NCBI RefSeq assembly: GCF_004193775.1
Contig: NC_041018.1
Coordinates: 40,900,677-40,964,676 of the forward strand
DNA length: 64,000 nucleotides
Direction: 5' to 3'
DNA from: Glycine soja
Lineage: Eukaryota; Streptophyta; Magnoliopsida; Fabales; Fabaceae
The notes below the pieces were generated by a model. It did not search any database. It was not told the origin of the DNA and saw only the letters and a program-made list of their open reading frames with translations. Both the position numbers and the translations under genes were made by a program. Below, piece after piece: positions 1-13,108 of the stretch; the first letter of the stretch is position 1, and each line of letters starts with the position of its first letter.

Positions 1-1017
1 TCAGATTCTCTTGTTGATTAATTAATCCTAGTTCGTTCATCGCTTGATTCGTTGGACAATTGTGCATGGCGAGATATGGCGGGAGTGCTTGTTAGATAGT
101 AGGAACTTGAAAGTTTAGTTCAATTGAGAGGTTGAGGTTTCTTGATTTATGGTGTTTGACTGTTTGTTTCCTAATCGATGGCTATTTCTGAGTGTGATTC
201 CGAGATTTAAGGTGATTTTGTTCGAGAAAAAGGATTATCGTTACTACTCTATTTTTTCCCTGTTTTAGCTTATCGTCCGAGAATGTGTGTTTATATGTTA
301 TAATTTTTCTTATTGCTTTATTTTTTTTCGCTGTATTTTTCTGCTGTTAGCTTGCCTTATCGTGAGAGTGCACACACACAAAAAATAGTGTAAACTCTTC
401 AGAATGTGCGTTTATATGTTATAATTTTTTATTGCTTTATTTTTTTCTTAATTTTTTTTCGCTTCATTTCTTCGTTTAGATCACATATATCTTACCTTAT
501 CGTGAGAGAGTGTAGGAATGTGCGTTGATATGTTTATAATTTTTTTTTATTACTTTACTTTTTTTGCTGTATTTTTCTGCTATTAGATCCAATATATGTC
601 TTACCTTTTCGTGAGACAGTGTAAGAAGTGCGTTTATACTTTACAATTTTTTTTTACTTTATTTTTTCGCTGTACTTTCTGCTGTTAGATCAAATATATG
701 TCTTACCTTACGCGTGAGAGGCAGGAATGTGCGTTTATAAAATGTTATAACTTTGTCGCCTATTTTATCCTGAATAAATGTATACGTCTGCATGATTTAC
801 AAACCGCAGGATGTTTATACCACAATGGAATTATATTTACATGTTCAATCAATGCATTGATTTCTAAATAGATTTTGGACTAAAGCTTTTGGAGAAAGTT
901 GAGGAACTTCACTATTAATGCATTGGTTTGTTGTTATATGTGCTAAAGTCATTCCCATGTATTGCTGGAATATAATTCTTTGAACATTTTTGTTTTGTTG
1001 TGGATAAAATTAATCAG
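1..1017 (+). other. 5' region and first intron of the 5'-nucleotidase gene
   Basis: The first recognisable coding exon begins after the acceptor AATTAATCAG at 1008-1017, and its open frame runs back to that acceptor, so an upstream exon must exist. A candidate is a short exon at 66-84 starting ATG GCG AGA and ending in phase 1 before a GT at 85. Joining it to 1018 restores an Arg codon and keeps the frame open. The donor (GTGCTT) is weak, so this is only a suggestion; translation could also begin at the ATG at 1047. The rest of the stretch is T-rich intron-like DNA with a tandem repeat. Confidence 0.45.
262..770. repeat. Degenerate tandem repeat, about 100-121 bp unit, five copies
   Basis: A recurring core (AATGTGCGTTTATATG then TTATAATTTTT, a T-rich run, TCGCTGTATTTTTCTGC, and CTTACCTTATCGTGAGAG) is seen with core starts near 282, 403, 517, 626 and 726. 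Spacings shrink steadily: 121, 114, 109 and 100 bp. It lies in the presumed 5' intron of the nucleotidase gene. Copies differ by small indels in the T runs and by substitutions, so the array is not very recent. Confidence 0.8.
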
Positions 1018-4000
1018 GAGCTAATCAGTGGCTTGCTCGATTTTCAATGGATGGGATCCATGCAATTGGTGCACGCCACCAAAACTCAGTTGATTTTCCT
1101 GACAGTGATAGTGCCAAACAGCTGCGTATATTGTCATCATCTCCTGATTTAGGACCTACAACTGATATAGGCAAGCAGATTTTCTGTAACCGGTCACTGA
1201 ATATGAAAAACATTGTTGCTGTGGGATTTGACATGGATTATACTTTGGCACAATACATTCCTGAAACTTTTGAATCTCTTGCTTATCAACACACAGTTGA
1301 AAAGCTGGTTTATGATTTGGATTACCCTAGAGAGGTTTGTACAATTAACCTTGTAGTAATTATCACCATATTTAAGTATTTTTTTTTTCCAGTGTCAATA
1401 ATGATATAATGAAGGTATTGTATTTTTTTTCGGGGGTTTATTGACTTGTTTTTGGTTCACTTTGTATCCATCAACTTCTTGCAATGTAATATCCTTTAAT
1501 CATGAAGGATTTTATTTGGTACCACTTTGTTTGTAGGTATAGTCAATCTTGCGTCATCTAGTTGCTATTTTGGCTAAAGGAATGTTTTTTTTCTGCAGTT
1601 ACTGAGTTGGTCATTTGACTCGAATTACATGGTTAGGGGCTTGGTTCTTGACAAAAAGAGAGGCAACATCTTGAAGGTTAACAATGAACAAATGTTTTTT
1701 TTATACATCCACTCTTACCAGGGGAAAACTGTATAAGGGGATTGTATGGGAAACAATTATTTTTTTCCTTTTTCCAAAATTTCTGTTTGATTGTTGTATT
1801 GTTACCTCATATTTTTAGATGGATCGCCACAAATATGTGAAAGTGGCCTATCATGGATTTAAAGAGTTGTCAAAAGAAGATAAAGTTGGAACATATGAAA
1901 ATACTTTAGTACATGATTCTTTCGATGGGCCAGACTATGCTCTCATTGATACACTTTTTTCACTTGCGGAAGCCTACTTATTTGCTCAGCTTGTTGATTT
2001 TAAGGACGGAAATCCTGGAAAGATTCAAGAGCATGTAGAGTAAGTCCTATTATTGTTTGCACAAGTCATTTTTTCCTACAGGAAGTCTATACACCTGCAT
2101 TTTTCAAGTTCAATTGCATACTAAGATTAAGGCAATTGTTGATTTTATTTCATTGAAATTGGAGGCAATCTTTTGGTTGGCTTCTTGAGAAGCATTTTAT
2201 TTAGGTTATCATTTATGATTATTTATTAGCTTCCATGTAGAGGTGTGCTTTTTATGGGTAGGGGCATATCTAGAACAGTATCATTAATCAATGTTGATTT
2301 CAACATCCGTACAACTTACAAGGCATTGAAAGGTTATGCTCATTTACTGCTAAACTTGTTTATGCAAAATTAGAGGACAATAAATAGTTAGCGACAGTTT
2401 TTCTGCATTAATATTAAGCAGGCAAAGTAAATGTATATTGAGCAGTGACTGTAATTTTTCTTAAAATGTCAGAAAATCATAGATTGTGATATAGAAATGA
2501 GTGCTTATTCTACTATACTTTTTATGGGTTGTCCTTTTAGTTATGCTTGTCTGTACAAAGATGTTCGAAATGCAGTAGATTTGTGCCACCGAGATGGAAC
2601 ATTAAAGCAAAAGGTTGCTATAGATCCCAAAAGGTATGACTGTAAAATCACCAGCACTTAACAATGAAAAAATGCATAATTTTTTTTTTTTTGCGTTATC
2701 TGAGATCTTTCTCATTAAAATATCAGATTCTTTATTAAATTTGTATGCTTTACTATAATAAATTATCTTTGGATTCTTGCTGATATTATACTGACGTGGT
2801 CATTTTTCTTTTAAAACCGAAAATATTAGGTATATCAATGAAGACACCTCCATAGTTCCCATGCTTAAAATGCTTAGAGATTCTGGACGAGCTACATTTT
2901 TGGTGACAAACAGGTACCGGTGAATTATCTATATAAACCAAAGTACAGGCTTAAAATTTATCAGCAAGTTGTCAAACCATCTTGTTATCAAAATGTATAA
3001 ACTAGTTTGCAGAGCAATGCAAAATTATTTTTGTTTGGCAGATCCATTTTGTCAGTTTTCTTCAAATAAGAATTCCTTGTATTTGTTATTTAATAATTTA
3101 ATGCTCAAATTATGGAACATGGTGGATTATCTTATATCTCTAAAGTTTTAAGTGTTAGTGTGTAACGCTAAAAATTATTTTTGTGCTTTCATCAATCAAA
3201 TTAAGGCTTTCAAATAATTGGTTGTTGAGATGGCATTAAAGCTTGTATGACATTGTGGTCTAGAGTTTAATCATTTTTGCTGTTCTTTCAAATAAAAGTT
3301 GAATTTCAACTCAAGGTAGGGAGTGCCTGGCAGTATCCTCACTTCAAAGTCCGAAGTGCTACTTGCATGAGGTGTGTTAGAGAGAAATGTTAGTGCCTCC
3401 ACCTAACAGTTAAATCTTTTTGCAAGAGTTGATTCATTACAAAAAAATATGGGTTGAGATGTTTCTTTACAATTTAATACGATCTTACAGAAAATATAAA
3501 CACACTTGTGCTATGGTTTCTTTCTCTACAATTTACTAATATTTTAAACACATCTCTAATTTTGCAGTTTATGGGACTATTCAAATGTCGTCATGAATTT
3601 CCTCTGTGGATCCAGTGAGGCAAATGAGAGTACCCAGTTTGACTGGCTTAAATACTTTGATGTCGTCATCACTGGCAGGTCTTGTTCTTCTCTTGGCATC
3701 TGCAACTAGTTAACTAGTTTTTGTTCATCATTCCGCTTAAAGTAATTTTTCCCATAATTAGGGGGCCATTGGAATTCCATAATGCTCGAATTCTATCACA
3801 AGTAATCAGGAGACCTTGCAATCATTTAGTCAGGTCCTTATGTCATTCAGTGAATGCATGACATTGTCAATTTCTTTTATCCCAACCACAAAATATGTTT
3901 GTATTGCAATTTTTATGATGATATGTTGTTTATCAGTCCATTATGCATTTACTAATTTTGTAAAAGAACATCAAAATATACCTGTTTTGCAATCTGTACT

Positions 4001-6638
4001 GGGTTCTTGAGCTGGTTGAGTTTCCAACAATTCAGTAATGTACACTATGTAACTTATAGATTTCCTTGCTAAATCTGATCTTGTCAATCATCCATACAGT
4101 GCAAAGCCAAGCTTTTTTCTCGAGGGAAATCATGCCAACCTGTTTGAGGTCGTCCCTGAGAGTGGAATGCTACTTAATACAGATAATGGCTCTCCAATGG
4201 CTCAGGTTGGCATAGCACATCAAATCATTGTATTGATTCCTTTAGTGATCTTGTTTCAAAATATTTCCCTTTTTTTCTTTTTAAAGGTGGGTATTACCTC
4301 TGCAAGAGTACTAAAGGAAGAGAAGGGTCATGCTCGAAAAGTTTTCCAGGTACATTAATCATTGTCTTATCTAAAATGTAATTCATTTTGGTTAGGTTTA
4401 TGTGACTGAAAAATGTTGATGTTAATGTTATTTGATACTAGTGTCTGGGTCCTATAAAAGGTTTATAGCTCAACATTTTATTACTTTAGTGATTATACAC
4501 TTCCATTTTAGGGAGGCAGCGTTGGTCACCTACATAATCTACTCTCAATAGAATCAAGTTCACAGGTATTAATTTTCTTTTATGAAATATGTATATTGTT
4601 AGCATAAATAAATGGCAGTAAATTTTACTGTGAAATGTACTGTTGGTTTAAAGAGCTTATTATTATACTAGATAGTGTGACAGTTGGTCTACGAATTCTA
4701 AAACAGTAACATTTACTGAAGCTTTAAATAAAACTCTACACTTGTAGGTTCTATATGTTGGGGATCACATTTACGGAGATATTCTACGCAGCAAAAAGGT
4801 TCTTGGTATATTATATTAATCCTTATCACTCAAAATAGATGGATTATGAATTTTATTCCAATCTTCCAGCAAGCCTAAGTGTTACTTGTGGTTAAAATAT
4901 TAGGGAGTATAGATACAGGAAAGGCAATTAAAACTTAAATGCAAGGCATTGATGAGGCTTAATAATCGTGTCTAATTATGCTCATTGATGAGGCTCTATA
5001 GACTTAGGTGGTTTGGGCATGTAGAGAGAAGACCGGTAGACTCTGTAGTGAGGAGAGTAGACCAGATGGAGAGAAGACAAACAATTCGAGGCAGAGAAAG
5101 ACCCAAAAAGACTATAAGAGAGGTTATCAAGAAGGATCTCGAACTTAATGATTTGGATAGAAGTATGGTACTTGATAGAACATTATGGCGGAAGTTGATC
5201 CATGTAGCCGACCCCACCTAGTGGGATAAGGCGTTGTTGTTGTTGTTGTATGTGTGGAAACCTGAGTAACTATTATATTCTTTTAAATTATGTGTATTTG
5301 TTGATTCATTTTTAAAATAACTTTGATCTTGATTTAATGTGCTCACGAGCAGGTTGGAGAACAATGTTGGTAATCCCAGAGCTTGAGAAGGAGGTTAAAC
5401 TACTTTGGGAATTGAGAGATGCTCGTAAGGTGCTTGTGGATTTTATATATACATTTTTTATTTTTCATACAATAATGCTTAGCTTTCTAAACTAGTAAAT
5501 GCTAAAAAAAAGGACATCATACAAAAGGATAGGTTTAATTTGTGCAGAAATGATATAAGGTTTGGGTTTTTGCATTCTCATTTTCTTCTCATTAGACAAC
5601 TGAGAAGCTAATACACGTTTGGGTTATAAGATTTTTACGCAAGTATTGTTGTGCAGGAACTTCAACATCTGAGGAGTGAGCGAGACCGCATTGAGGATGA
5701 AATGCATTATCTGAATGAGTCTCTCAGGTTAAGTATAATTCTGGACCACATAAGTCCTGTCTTACTAGTTACTATCTGGTTCAATTCACAGAGAATAGTC
5801 TACAATTTTTCAGATTAAAGAATCCAGATGAGGATACCAAACAAAAGTTTAACTCGAAACTTGATAAATTGAAGGTTAGGCCTTTTAGGCCCATTCTCAT
5901 TTTCTTATGTCAAGCATAGAGGTCCAATTATGAGAATTTATTACCCAATTCTTTTATCAGCTTGAAAGAGAGAGAGTACGATTAAGTCATCAAGAAGCTC
6001 AAAGAAAATTACACCAAAAGGTAGAAGAGGTTTAGCCTTTTCCCAATATTTTAAGTTCTGTTTCTACTGGTCAGGGACACTAGAATTCATGCAATTTACT
6101 TTATACAGTTTCACGAGCCATGGGGCCAGCTGATGAAGACTGGTTATCAGAACTCTCGCTTTGCACATCAGGTAAAATTTGACTTTCTTTGAAACTGTAC
6201 AGGCACAGCATCACCGTTGGGTCAGACCTGTATGCAACAGGAACCTGCACTTTCAATTGTATTTTTTCCAGTCAGCATAGCATGGCTGTAAGGGCATTGC
6301 TGTGGTGTTAGATAGCATACTAACTCTTGCTAAATGATGCCTAAATATTATACCAATGCGTTAAGAACATGCTGGAAAATTACGCATTTTCCCCCCTCAT
6401 TTAGAAGCTTGTGAAAATGATTGCATTTTTTTCCCACTTTCCAAATCATAAATACAAAATTGATCTTGGTGAATGGTAATTCGTTTAATGAACCTGTTTA
6501 ATGTGCATGATGCAGGTTGAGCGATTTGCGTGCCTTTATACTAGCCAAGTATCTAACTTGGCGTTGTTCTCTTCAGACAAGTACTACAGACCCAGTGAAG
6601 ATTTTATGCAGCATGAATTTAGCATTTTCGAAAGCTGA
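1018..6638 (+). CDS. HAD-superfamily 5'-nucleotidase (cytosolic IMP/GMP-specific, NT5C2-like)
   Basis: Exons: 1018-1334 (ATG at 1047), 1599-1676, 1819-2039, 2541-2633, 2830-2913, 3568-3678, 4100-4205, 4287-4349, 4512-4565, 4748-4805, 5353-5429, 5657-5727, 5814-5874, 5961-6020, 6109-6171, 6516-6638. All have GT-AG ends and matching phases, giving 536 residues from the ATG at 1047; the true N-terminus may lie in an upstream exon. HAD motif I is visible as GFDMDYTLA (nucleophile Asp62, acid Asp64), motif II as FLVTNS, and motif IV as VLYVGDHIYGD. The C-terminal YYRPSEDFM segment is also typical of this family as I recall it. Known family members dephosphorylate purine nucleoside monophosphates. 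A coiled, charged stretch precedes the C-terminus. The N-terminus is not settled, so organelle targeting cannot be judged. The intron at 4806-5352 holds a LINE fragment. Confidence 0.9.
4975..5251 (+). mobile_element. 5'-truncated RTE-type LINE, 3' end
   Basis: An open frame (4985-5221) encodes the C-terminal end of a non-LTR retrotransposon polyprotein, with the characteristic RLRWFGHVERRP segment and a terminal HVADPT. It is followed by TGGGATAAGGCG and a (TTG)n tail at 5233-5248, the usual 3' tail of plant RTE elements. The frame has no internal stop, suggesting a fairly recent, heavily 5'-truncated insertion. It sits inside an intron of the nucleotidase gene in the same orientation. A short ATTGATGAGGCT sequence occurs on both sides of the left edge (4948 and 4983) and may reflect the insertion event. 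Confidence 0.85.
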
Positions 6639-8598
6639 GCTCTTCTACTTGTGTGTTTTGTTCTGCACCCCTTCTCTTTTTTGGGTGGCATATATGGTGT
6701 TGGTGAATAGTGGTAGTAACATCTCGAGGTTTTCAACGTCTGTTAATAAGGGGAAAAATAGATGCTTACTGAATTTTAATATTAGTTTTGTTAGGTACTT
6801 TATGGAATTCAGTGGCCTTACAAAGCAGAAGTTACTTTTACTTGGCTATAATTGCAGTTGTTAGCTAATGTGAGGCATACTAGTAAGTATTTTACACGTT
6901 TTATTTGCTAGCAACTTAATAAACCCATGAATAAACAAGTATAATAGAACGAATTTTAAGGCATGCCAAATTTACCAAGAATCAAGAGGCGTCCAACCAG
7001 TTTTCGGCTCAAAGGACTTCTTTCGTTCCTTCCAGGCTCCAGTGGATTTATTCGGTTATGATTCAACATGAAAATATTTTGTTTTTTTGACATGTAATCA
7101 CATCATTATTAAATACTACTTATTTTCGTACATATTTTTTTTTTAAAAATATTGTCTTTAAATTTTCTGTCTTAAAATCCTTTAATTTTAATTACTTTAT
7201 ACTTTTCGCCAGGATGACTAATAGGAGACTCATGGCTGTGGAAGACGATGGTTGTCTCTGAAATTTAACTAATCAAATCTACTTGCTAAAACTTTTGTGC
7301 ATGGCATCATCATAAGTCATCTTGTTAAGCGCACTTTAATTTAGTTCATTTATAGTAATCTTGATTATTTTTTATTTAAATATATTAGTAAAGTATTTTT
7401 TAAAAAATTATTGTAGATATTTTGATGATAGAGGAAGATATAAAAGTTAAAAAGAATAAAAGAATGTTGGGACGAGCCAGTTATTCACAAATTTTAATGA
7501 TAAATTCTAAAAAAATTAAACTTAGTTCATTTATAAAAGAGAAGAAAAGTTATATGTTAAAATGTTTTACACAATCATTTAATTATAATTCATCATGTAT
7601 GATAAGTTTGTTTATTTTTAAAATAATTAATTATTTTAAAGTAGTTCAAATGATAATTTGTGATTGAATAATAATGTAAAACTATTTTGTAGGGTAGTAT
7701 ATTGACATTAAACTTTTTATAAAATCAAGTTTAGTCAAGCAAGAGATGGTTTGTTAAAACAAACGAGTTTGATTAAGTATTTATGAAAAGCACTCAAATA
7801 ATGCATCAATAGCATAATCTATTCACACGTTGCAGCATATGTGATGGAATCCTTGAGGACTTTGTGCTGAGAAACATGGTAGATATGATGAGAATTTGTG
7901 TAGAATGACAAATCTTTTTAAAACAAAAGTAGAATTACTGAATTGTAAAACTTGTGTTTCAATAATACGTCATGAGCTTACATAGAGAACCTCTAGTAGC
8001 ACATGACTTCCTAACCAATCAATCCAGTACTAACTAATGACACATGCTAAAGAACTAACTAATAAAGTTAACTAACTCAACCAATTACCATTTGTGTTTT
8101 TCTTAAGTGCAAAAAGATGAACTTTCAACACTTCAAGATTAGAGCAAATGCCACAGAGCTCGAGAAGATTTACAATGCTAAATACATATAACCTACCAAA
8201 GAAAACCTCGAGTGAGTAACAACGTTTTTCCCACCTACAATTACTCGTAAAAATGAAAACCCTCTCATTATTTTACATTTTGTCACACAACTTTTAACCT
8301 AGGGGAGGGCTGTGTGTTTCAAACAATCTATTGAATGAGTAAAATTATTCAGTTTTTTTCGGAGTTCTCATACCAGACATTTCAATCTGTACTGCTTAAT
8401 CTGAGCTTTGGAAAGCAAAAGCTATCACTAGCAGTATTAAGGTTTTCCATTGCTTCAATACGGACCATAATGGATGCTGGGTAGTGAGTTTGATGTGCTA
8501 ATAACAAGCAATTGCTATGGCACCACCAGTTATCTGAGAAAGTGGTAAAAAAAAAAACCTCACAGACTAAAGAATAACCAAATCCATTTCACAAGTGC
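6639..8598. other. Convergent intergenic spacer
   Basis: This spacer lies between the stop codons of two converging genes, so it should contain both 3' UTRs. It is AT-rich. Open frames here (such as 7422-7667) are low-complexity Lys/Ile/Phe-rich strings with no domain. No convincing gene or transposon was recognised. Confidence 0.6.
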
Positions 8599-11500
8599 TT
8601 ATCTTGCCACTCCTGTCTCCACATCTAGTATTTCCAATGGTTCAGGGAAAATTTCATTGGACGATCTTTTATTGGAAGAAGAGTGATCGTTTCCACTACT
8701 TTGAGAACCTACTTTTCCTGATTTTTTAGTGTCACTAGAACCCTCTTTGTTTGTGGCAACAACACTGTCTGATGAGCTGTGTCTCCAGCTACCAAAGAAT
8801 GCAGTGCTCCAAGATTTCCTAGAAGAGTTTGATCTCAACCTTGCTGAGCTAGTATTTTCTTCTCTCACAATCTTCAATGGATTTTCCAATGCTTTCAGGA
8901 CATGCCTCATAGGAGGGCGTTTGGAAGGCTTGGGATTCAAGCATGCATTGGCCACAATTGCCATAGCCCATACCTCTTCCAACAGGTCCTCATCCACGAT
9001 CAATGATGGGTCAATAATCTTAGTCACCCGTTCTTTATCGTATATAGTGATGTAAGGCAAGGTTTGCTCTAACCACTCCTTTGTAGAGGCATCATCTAAC
9101 TTGCTGACTTCAATGTTACCGGTAATGAGCTCAAGTAAAATCTTGCCAAAACAGTAGATATCATAGGCACATGTCACTGATGATTTACCTGTTCATTGGC
9201 ACAACAGAAAAAGGAAACTTTGAGTATTTCTCTTGTAACAGTTTTAAACAACAAAAAGGTCATAAATCTTAATGCCAATATGTAAGTGCACATGTCCTTT
9301 CCATGTACTAACATATGGAGCAGTCTAGCAGAACAGTAACGTTTAGTGTACTGCTGCACTTAAATCTCTTCCATAAAATGGTTCTTATTTTTCATATCTA
9401 GGTCTAGACCCTAGATATTTCTGGCCATTAAAAGAATGGATGCATGGATTAACAATCGGGTTAAAAACTAAATAGACATTTCTAAACCAATTTACTCACC
9501 AGAATCTGCTTGATTGGAAGATCTGCAAAATCACAACAAAATAAACAGTTGGTTACAACCATTTCTGAATATAAATATGAACAGGAAAATGAATTCAAAT
9601 ATCAACAAAATCAACATGCAGTGATAGCTCTGTTTGCTAGTGCTTTGTGTCACTTGATTACAAGAAGCATCATATCAATAAGAATGCAATCTTTTTATCT
9701 ACAATTAATTAATTAGAGATACATTAATTTTCAGTGACTCATGAATATATAAAAATTTAAATTAAATAGGTTGAATGACTATCTATACACAAATATGCAC
9801 CAGAAAAACAGAAGCAACAATTGTCCTAATTCTACCAAAGAAAAGTAATAGATCTACTAAGTCATTCTAGCTTATATAGGCATGATCAAATCATTTTCTG
9901 GCCAGTATATTTATAACCATTAAAAGCTTCAGTATGTTTATAAATCATCATAGTATCTCTTTGTTTTCATTTGTTACAAAACAGTTATGCTTTATGAATT
10001 CAAAACTTACGGTGGCTTGCTGAAAACCCTTGAGATGACTCCTTGTTGAAGATCTCCTTGGGCACTAACCTCACTCAAACTTCCAAGTCGCACTTCAAAT
10101 TTATCATCAAGTAGTATACTGCTAGCTTGGATATCTCTTCAAAAATTAAGAGTAAAATTTCAGTAATGCACAGAACTGCAAAAGTTCTTTCAAACATCTT
10201 CATGTTACACATTGTTAACAGTGATAGTGAACTTACAATTTAATGCAACATAATAAGTCATTCAAAAAAAAATTACAAGTGACCAGAATATGTTTATTTA
10301 TTTATTTTATGCCAATATATTAGTCAACTTCGAAGTTCTATTTCTAACATAGAAATATGCCTCACAAAGGTACCATGCTAAAGAAAATGAGAATCCAACA
10401 TATTTTGACAACATAAATTCAATCAATTTTTTCCGACAAATTCAATTATGTGGCTAATCATATTTTTCTACTCATGGTAAAAGAACCCTAACAATTTGTA
10501 ATGCATTTGGTATTACCTGTGGACAAGGGGAGGGCTGCACTCATGTAGGTAAGCTATGCCTTCAGCAGCTCCTATTGCAATTTTCAATCTCGTGATCCAA
10601 TCCAGGGACTGTAATTTACCATCTGAACCGGTGACTCTGTGCAAGGAAGTAGCTAAATCTCGATTTGGCATGTACTTGTAAACTATGAATTTCTCATTTT
10701 CATTGTCCAAGCAGTGGCCCAGGATTGGGACCAATCTTGCATGTGGAACCTTACTTAATAGTCCCAATTCCACAACATACGATTCTCTCTTAAATAAATT
10801 CAAATCTACCTTTTTGACAACCACGGTTGCTCCACCTTCCAAGACTCCCAAGAAGAGGTCCCCAGAATGACCATGCTTTATGACATTTGCTTCAGCAAAA
10901 TTGCTGGTCAAATGGAGCATTTGCTCAAAACTGAATGCATCTCCCACAGTCACAAAGACGGTATCCTTAGGAGGTATAGGACTTTCCCCTTCTTGAACAG
11001 GCCCCCCATCTTTGGTCCCCCTTTGAACTCCCAAGCTTCTACGATTGTGACATTGTTTTAGAACAAGCATGAGGACCAATGCCAGCAGCACAATAAAGCC
11101 AAGCCCACCAAATATTCCTACCAGTATGAATATCACCCGACTACGGCTTCCGGACTTGAGGAATCCAAAGGGTAAACTTCTATTATCATAAAACACTCTA
11201 CAGTCTTCCAAATCCCTCTGGTTTGGAATCCTCTGTAGGCAATTTCTATCTAGACTAACATTATTAACACCACCACCTGGCACCTCACCTTCCAAATAAT
11301 TACTTGATAAATCAATAATTTCAAACCTGTCCAGTGAAGTATTCAAAAGTCCATAGAACAAATTGTTTGACAGATTGAACACAAAACCAACAGAGCTAAC
11401 ATTCCAACTCGTGAAATTCGGCAGCGTCCCAGTGAGGTTGTTACTGGACACATCAAGAAAGTGCAATCTGGGCATTGGCCACAAATCAGCCGGAAGAACA

Positions 11501-12342
11501 CCATCAAACAAATTCCCTCTGAGAATGAGAACCTTGAGTGCCAAAAGGCCAGAAGAAGATGAACCACCTGGCAACGACCCCGACAGAAAATTCATACTAA
11601 GATCAACATCAACCAACTTGGAAAGGTTACCCAGTTGAGAGGGAAAAGTCCCAGTAAAAGAATTCCCAGAAAGGTTAAAAAATTGAAGACTTGAAAGGGC
11701 ACCCAATTCAGGTGGAACAGACCCAGACAAGAAATTATAAGAAAGATCAAGCCTTGAGAGGTTCCCAAGTTTAGACACAGAATCAGGCACAGTCCCTGAA
11801 AGAGAGTTACCAGAGAGATTAAGAACAGAAAGCCTTGTGAGGTTCCCAAAGGTTGAAGGCATTCTGCCAGTGAGAAAATTCCCTGAAAGCAACAAAACCT
11901 TCAACTTACTCAACCACCCAATTGAATCAGGAATCGAACCCTTTATAGAACAAAAGCTAAGGTCAAGCACCTCCAACACACCAAGGCTCTCACCCAACCA
12001 CTGAGGAATAGACCCATTAAGCTTAAACCCAGAAGCATTAAACGTTTCTAACAGTGTGAAATTCACAAGAGAACCCACTTCAAAACTTGGGTTAAGCCTT
12101 CCCCACCTTGTTCTCCTCAAACCTGACACGTTTATGCCCACAACTCGACCGTTCCGGCACTGAACCCCGGTCCAGTTCCCGCACGGTTCGGTTTTTATTG
12201 GCCAATACTTTGCCCTAATCTCCAACGATTGTCGAAGCTCCCTTAACGCAAACCATTCCGTTCTCGAACTCATCCCCATTGTTAACCCAACCATCAACAA
12301 CAACATTGTAACCACACTCACTGCAATTCCTTCCATTCCCAT
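8599..12342 (-). CDS. LRR receptor-like kinase (At2g16250-type), probable pseudokinase
   Basis: Four exons on the minus strand: 12342-10517, 10136-10011, 9522-9500 (a 23-nt microexon) and 9176-8599. Phases join to give 850 residues. A signal peptide (about 1-24) is followed by an N-terminal LRR cap with WTGVQC and roughly ten LRRs to about residue 375. There is one membrane segment (about 402-428) and a cytoplasmic kinase-like domain from about 470. The VAIK lysine is present (VVVKK, Lys510). The glycine loop is degenerate (HGHSGDLFLG), the catalytic loop reads HRDIQASS (Lys to Gln, Asn to Ser), and RLGSLSE stands where DFG is expected. From memory, the HRD-[VI]-QASSILLD pattern is typical of the At2g16250 group. 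The Ser-rich C-terminal tail could hold phosphorylation sites. Ligand and partners are not evident. Confidence 0.9.
9500..9522 (-). other. 23-nt microexon of the LRR kinase gene
   Basis: The minus strand shows GATTTTGCAG before the exon and GTGAGT after it. The 23 bases contribute one base to the preceding codon, seven codons (SSNQADS) and one base to the next. Without it the frame from exon 2 (ending in phase 2) would not join exon 4 correctly. It is real by phase logic but easily missed by gene callers. Confidence 0.8.
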
Positions 12343-13066
12343 GAATGCTAAAACTCACTCACAAACTCAACTTCACTTTTTTTGCTCACAAATATCTTCT
12401 AGTACAGTATACAATCTTGTTCAAGTCAGATAAAACTACTATAAACAGCCACAAAACTCTTTCTCTGAATATTTAACGCAGAACACAGTTACATATCAGG
12501 ACTTGAATTCCAGACTACTAGTTAAGCTGGGGCTGGAACAATCTTGTACTAGTTGATCCACCTAATCAATGGTGAAATGAACTTCACTTTACTTCATCTG
12601 CATGCATCAGTTTAGTTCAATTCAGCAAAATTGACACACACACCATAGAATTTTTTTTCTTTTTGATTATTTTTTTTCACTTTTGATTACCTGCACATGA
12701 TGCTGTTGCGCTGTCTCGTCTGAATTCCAACACAATCCACAAAACGGATCCATTAAAGTCTCAGTTGGGAGGAATGTCTCTGTTTTTTTAATTTCCTCGC
12801 ACGAGCGTGGATGAAATGAAACACAGGCTTTGTCATGTTTAAGGTTGTAGTATTGTATTGTATGTTTGTGAGACTGAGTAGTATAATGTTGTGGTGTGTT
12901 TTACATGACCAAAAGGAGTGATGGTTTTGGAACTGAGGTGAGGTTTGTGCAACTAAACATTAAATGGGGTGTGAAGAGAATGGATAGTGCATTAATGATG
13001 CACCCAACTGCCACGAGTCTAAGTTTGTTTCTAACTCACCGAAAGATATAAATGAACGCGCTTGAA

Positions 13067-13108
<42 letters not shown>

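Noticed and set aside
1025..1234. Minus-strand ORF over the nucleotidase first coding exon
   Set aside because: Antisense shadow of the exon carrying the HAD DMDYT motif.
6517..6864. 115-codon plus-strand ORF at the end of the nucleotidase gene
   Set aside because: It is the out-of-frame reading of the true last exon (6516-6638) plus 3' UTR; the correct frame ends with YYRPSEDFMQHEFSIFES.
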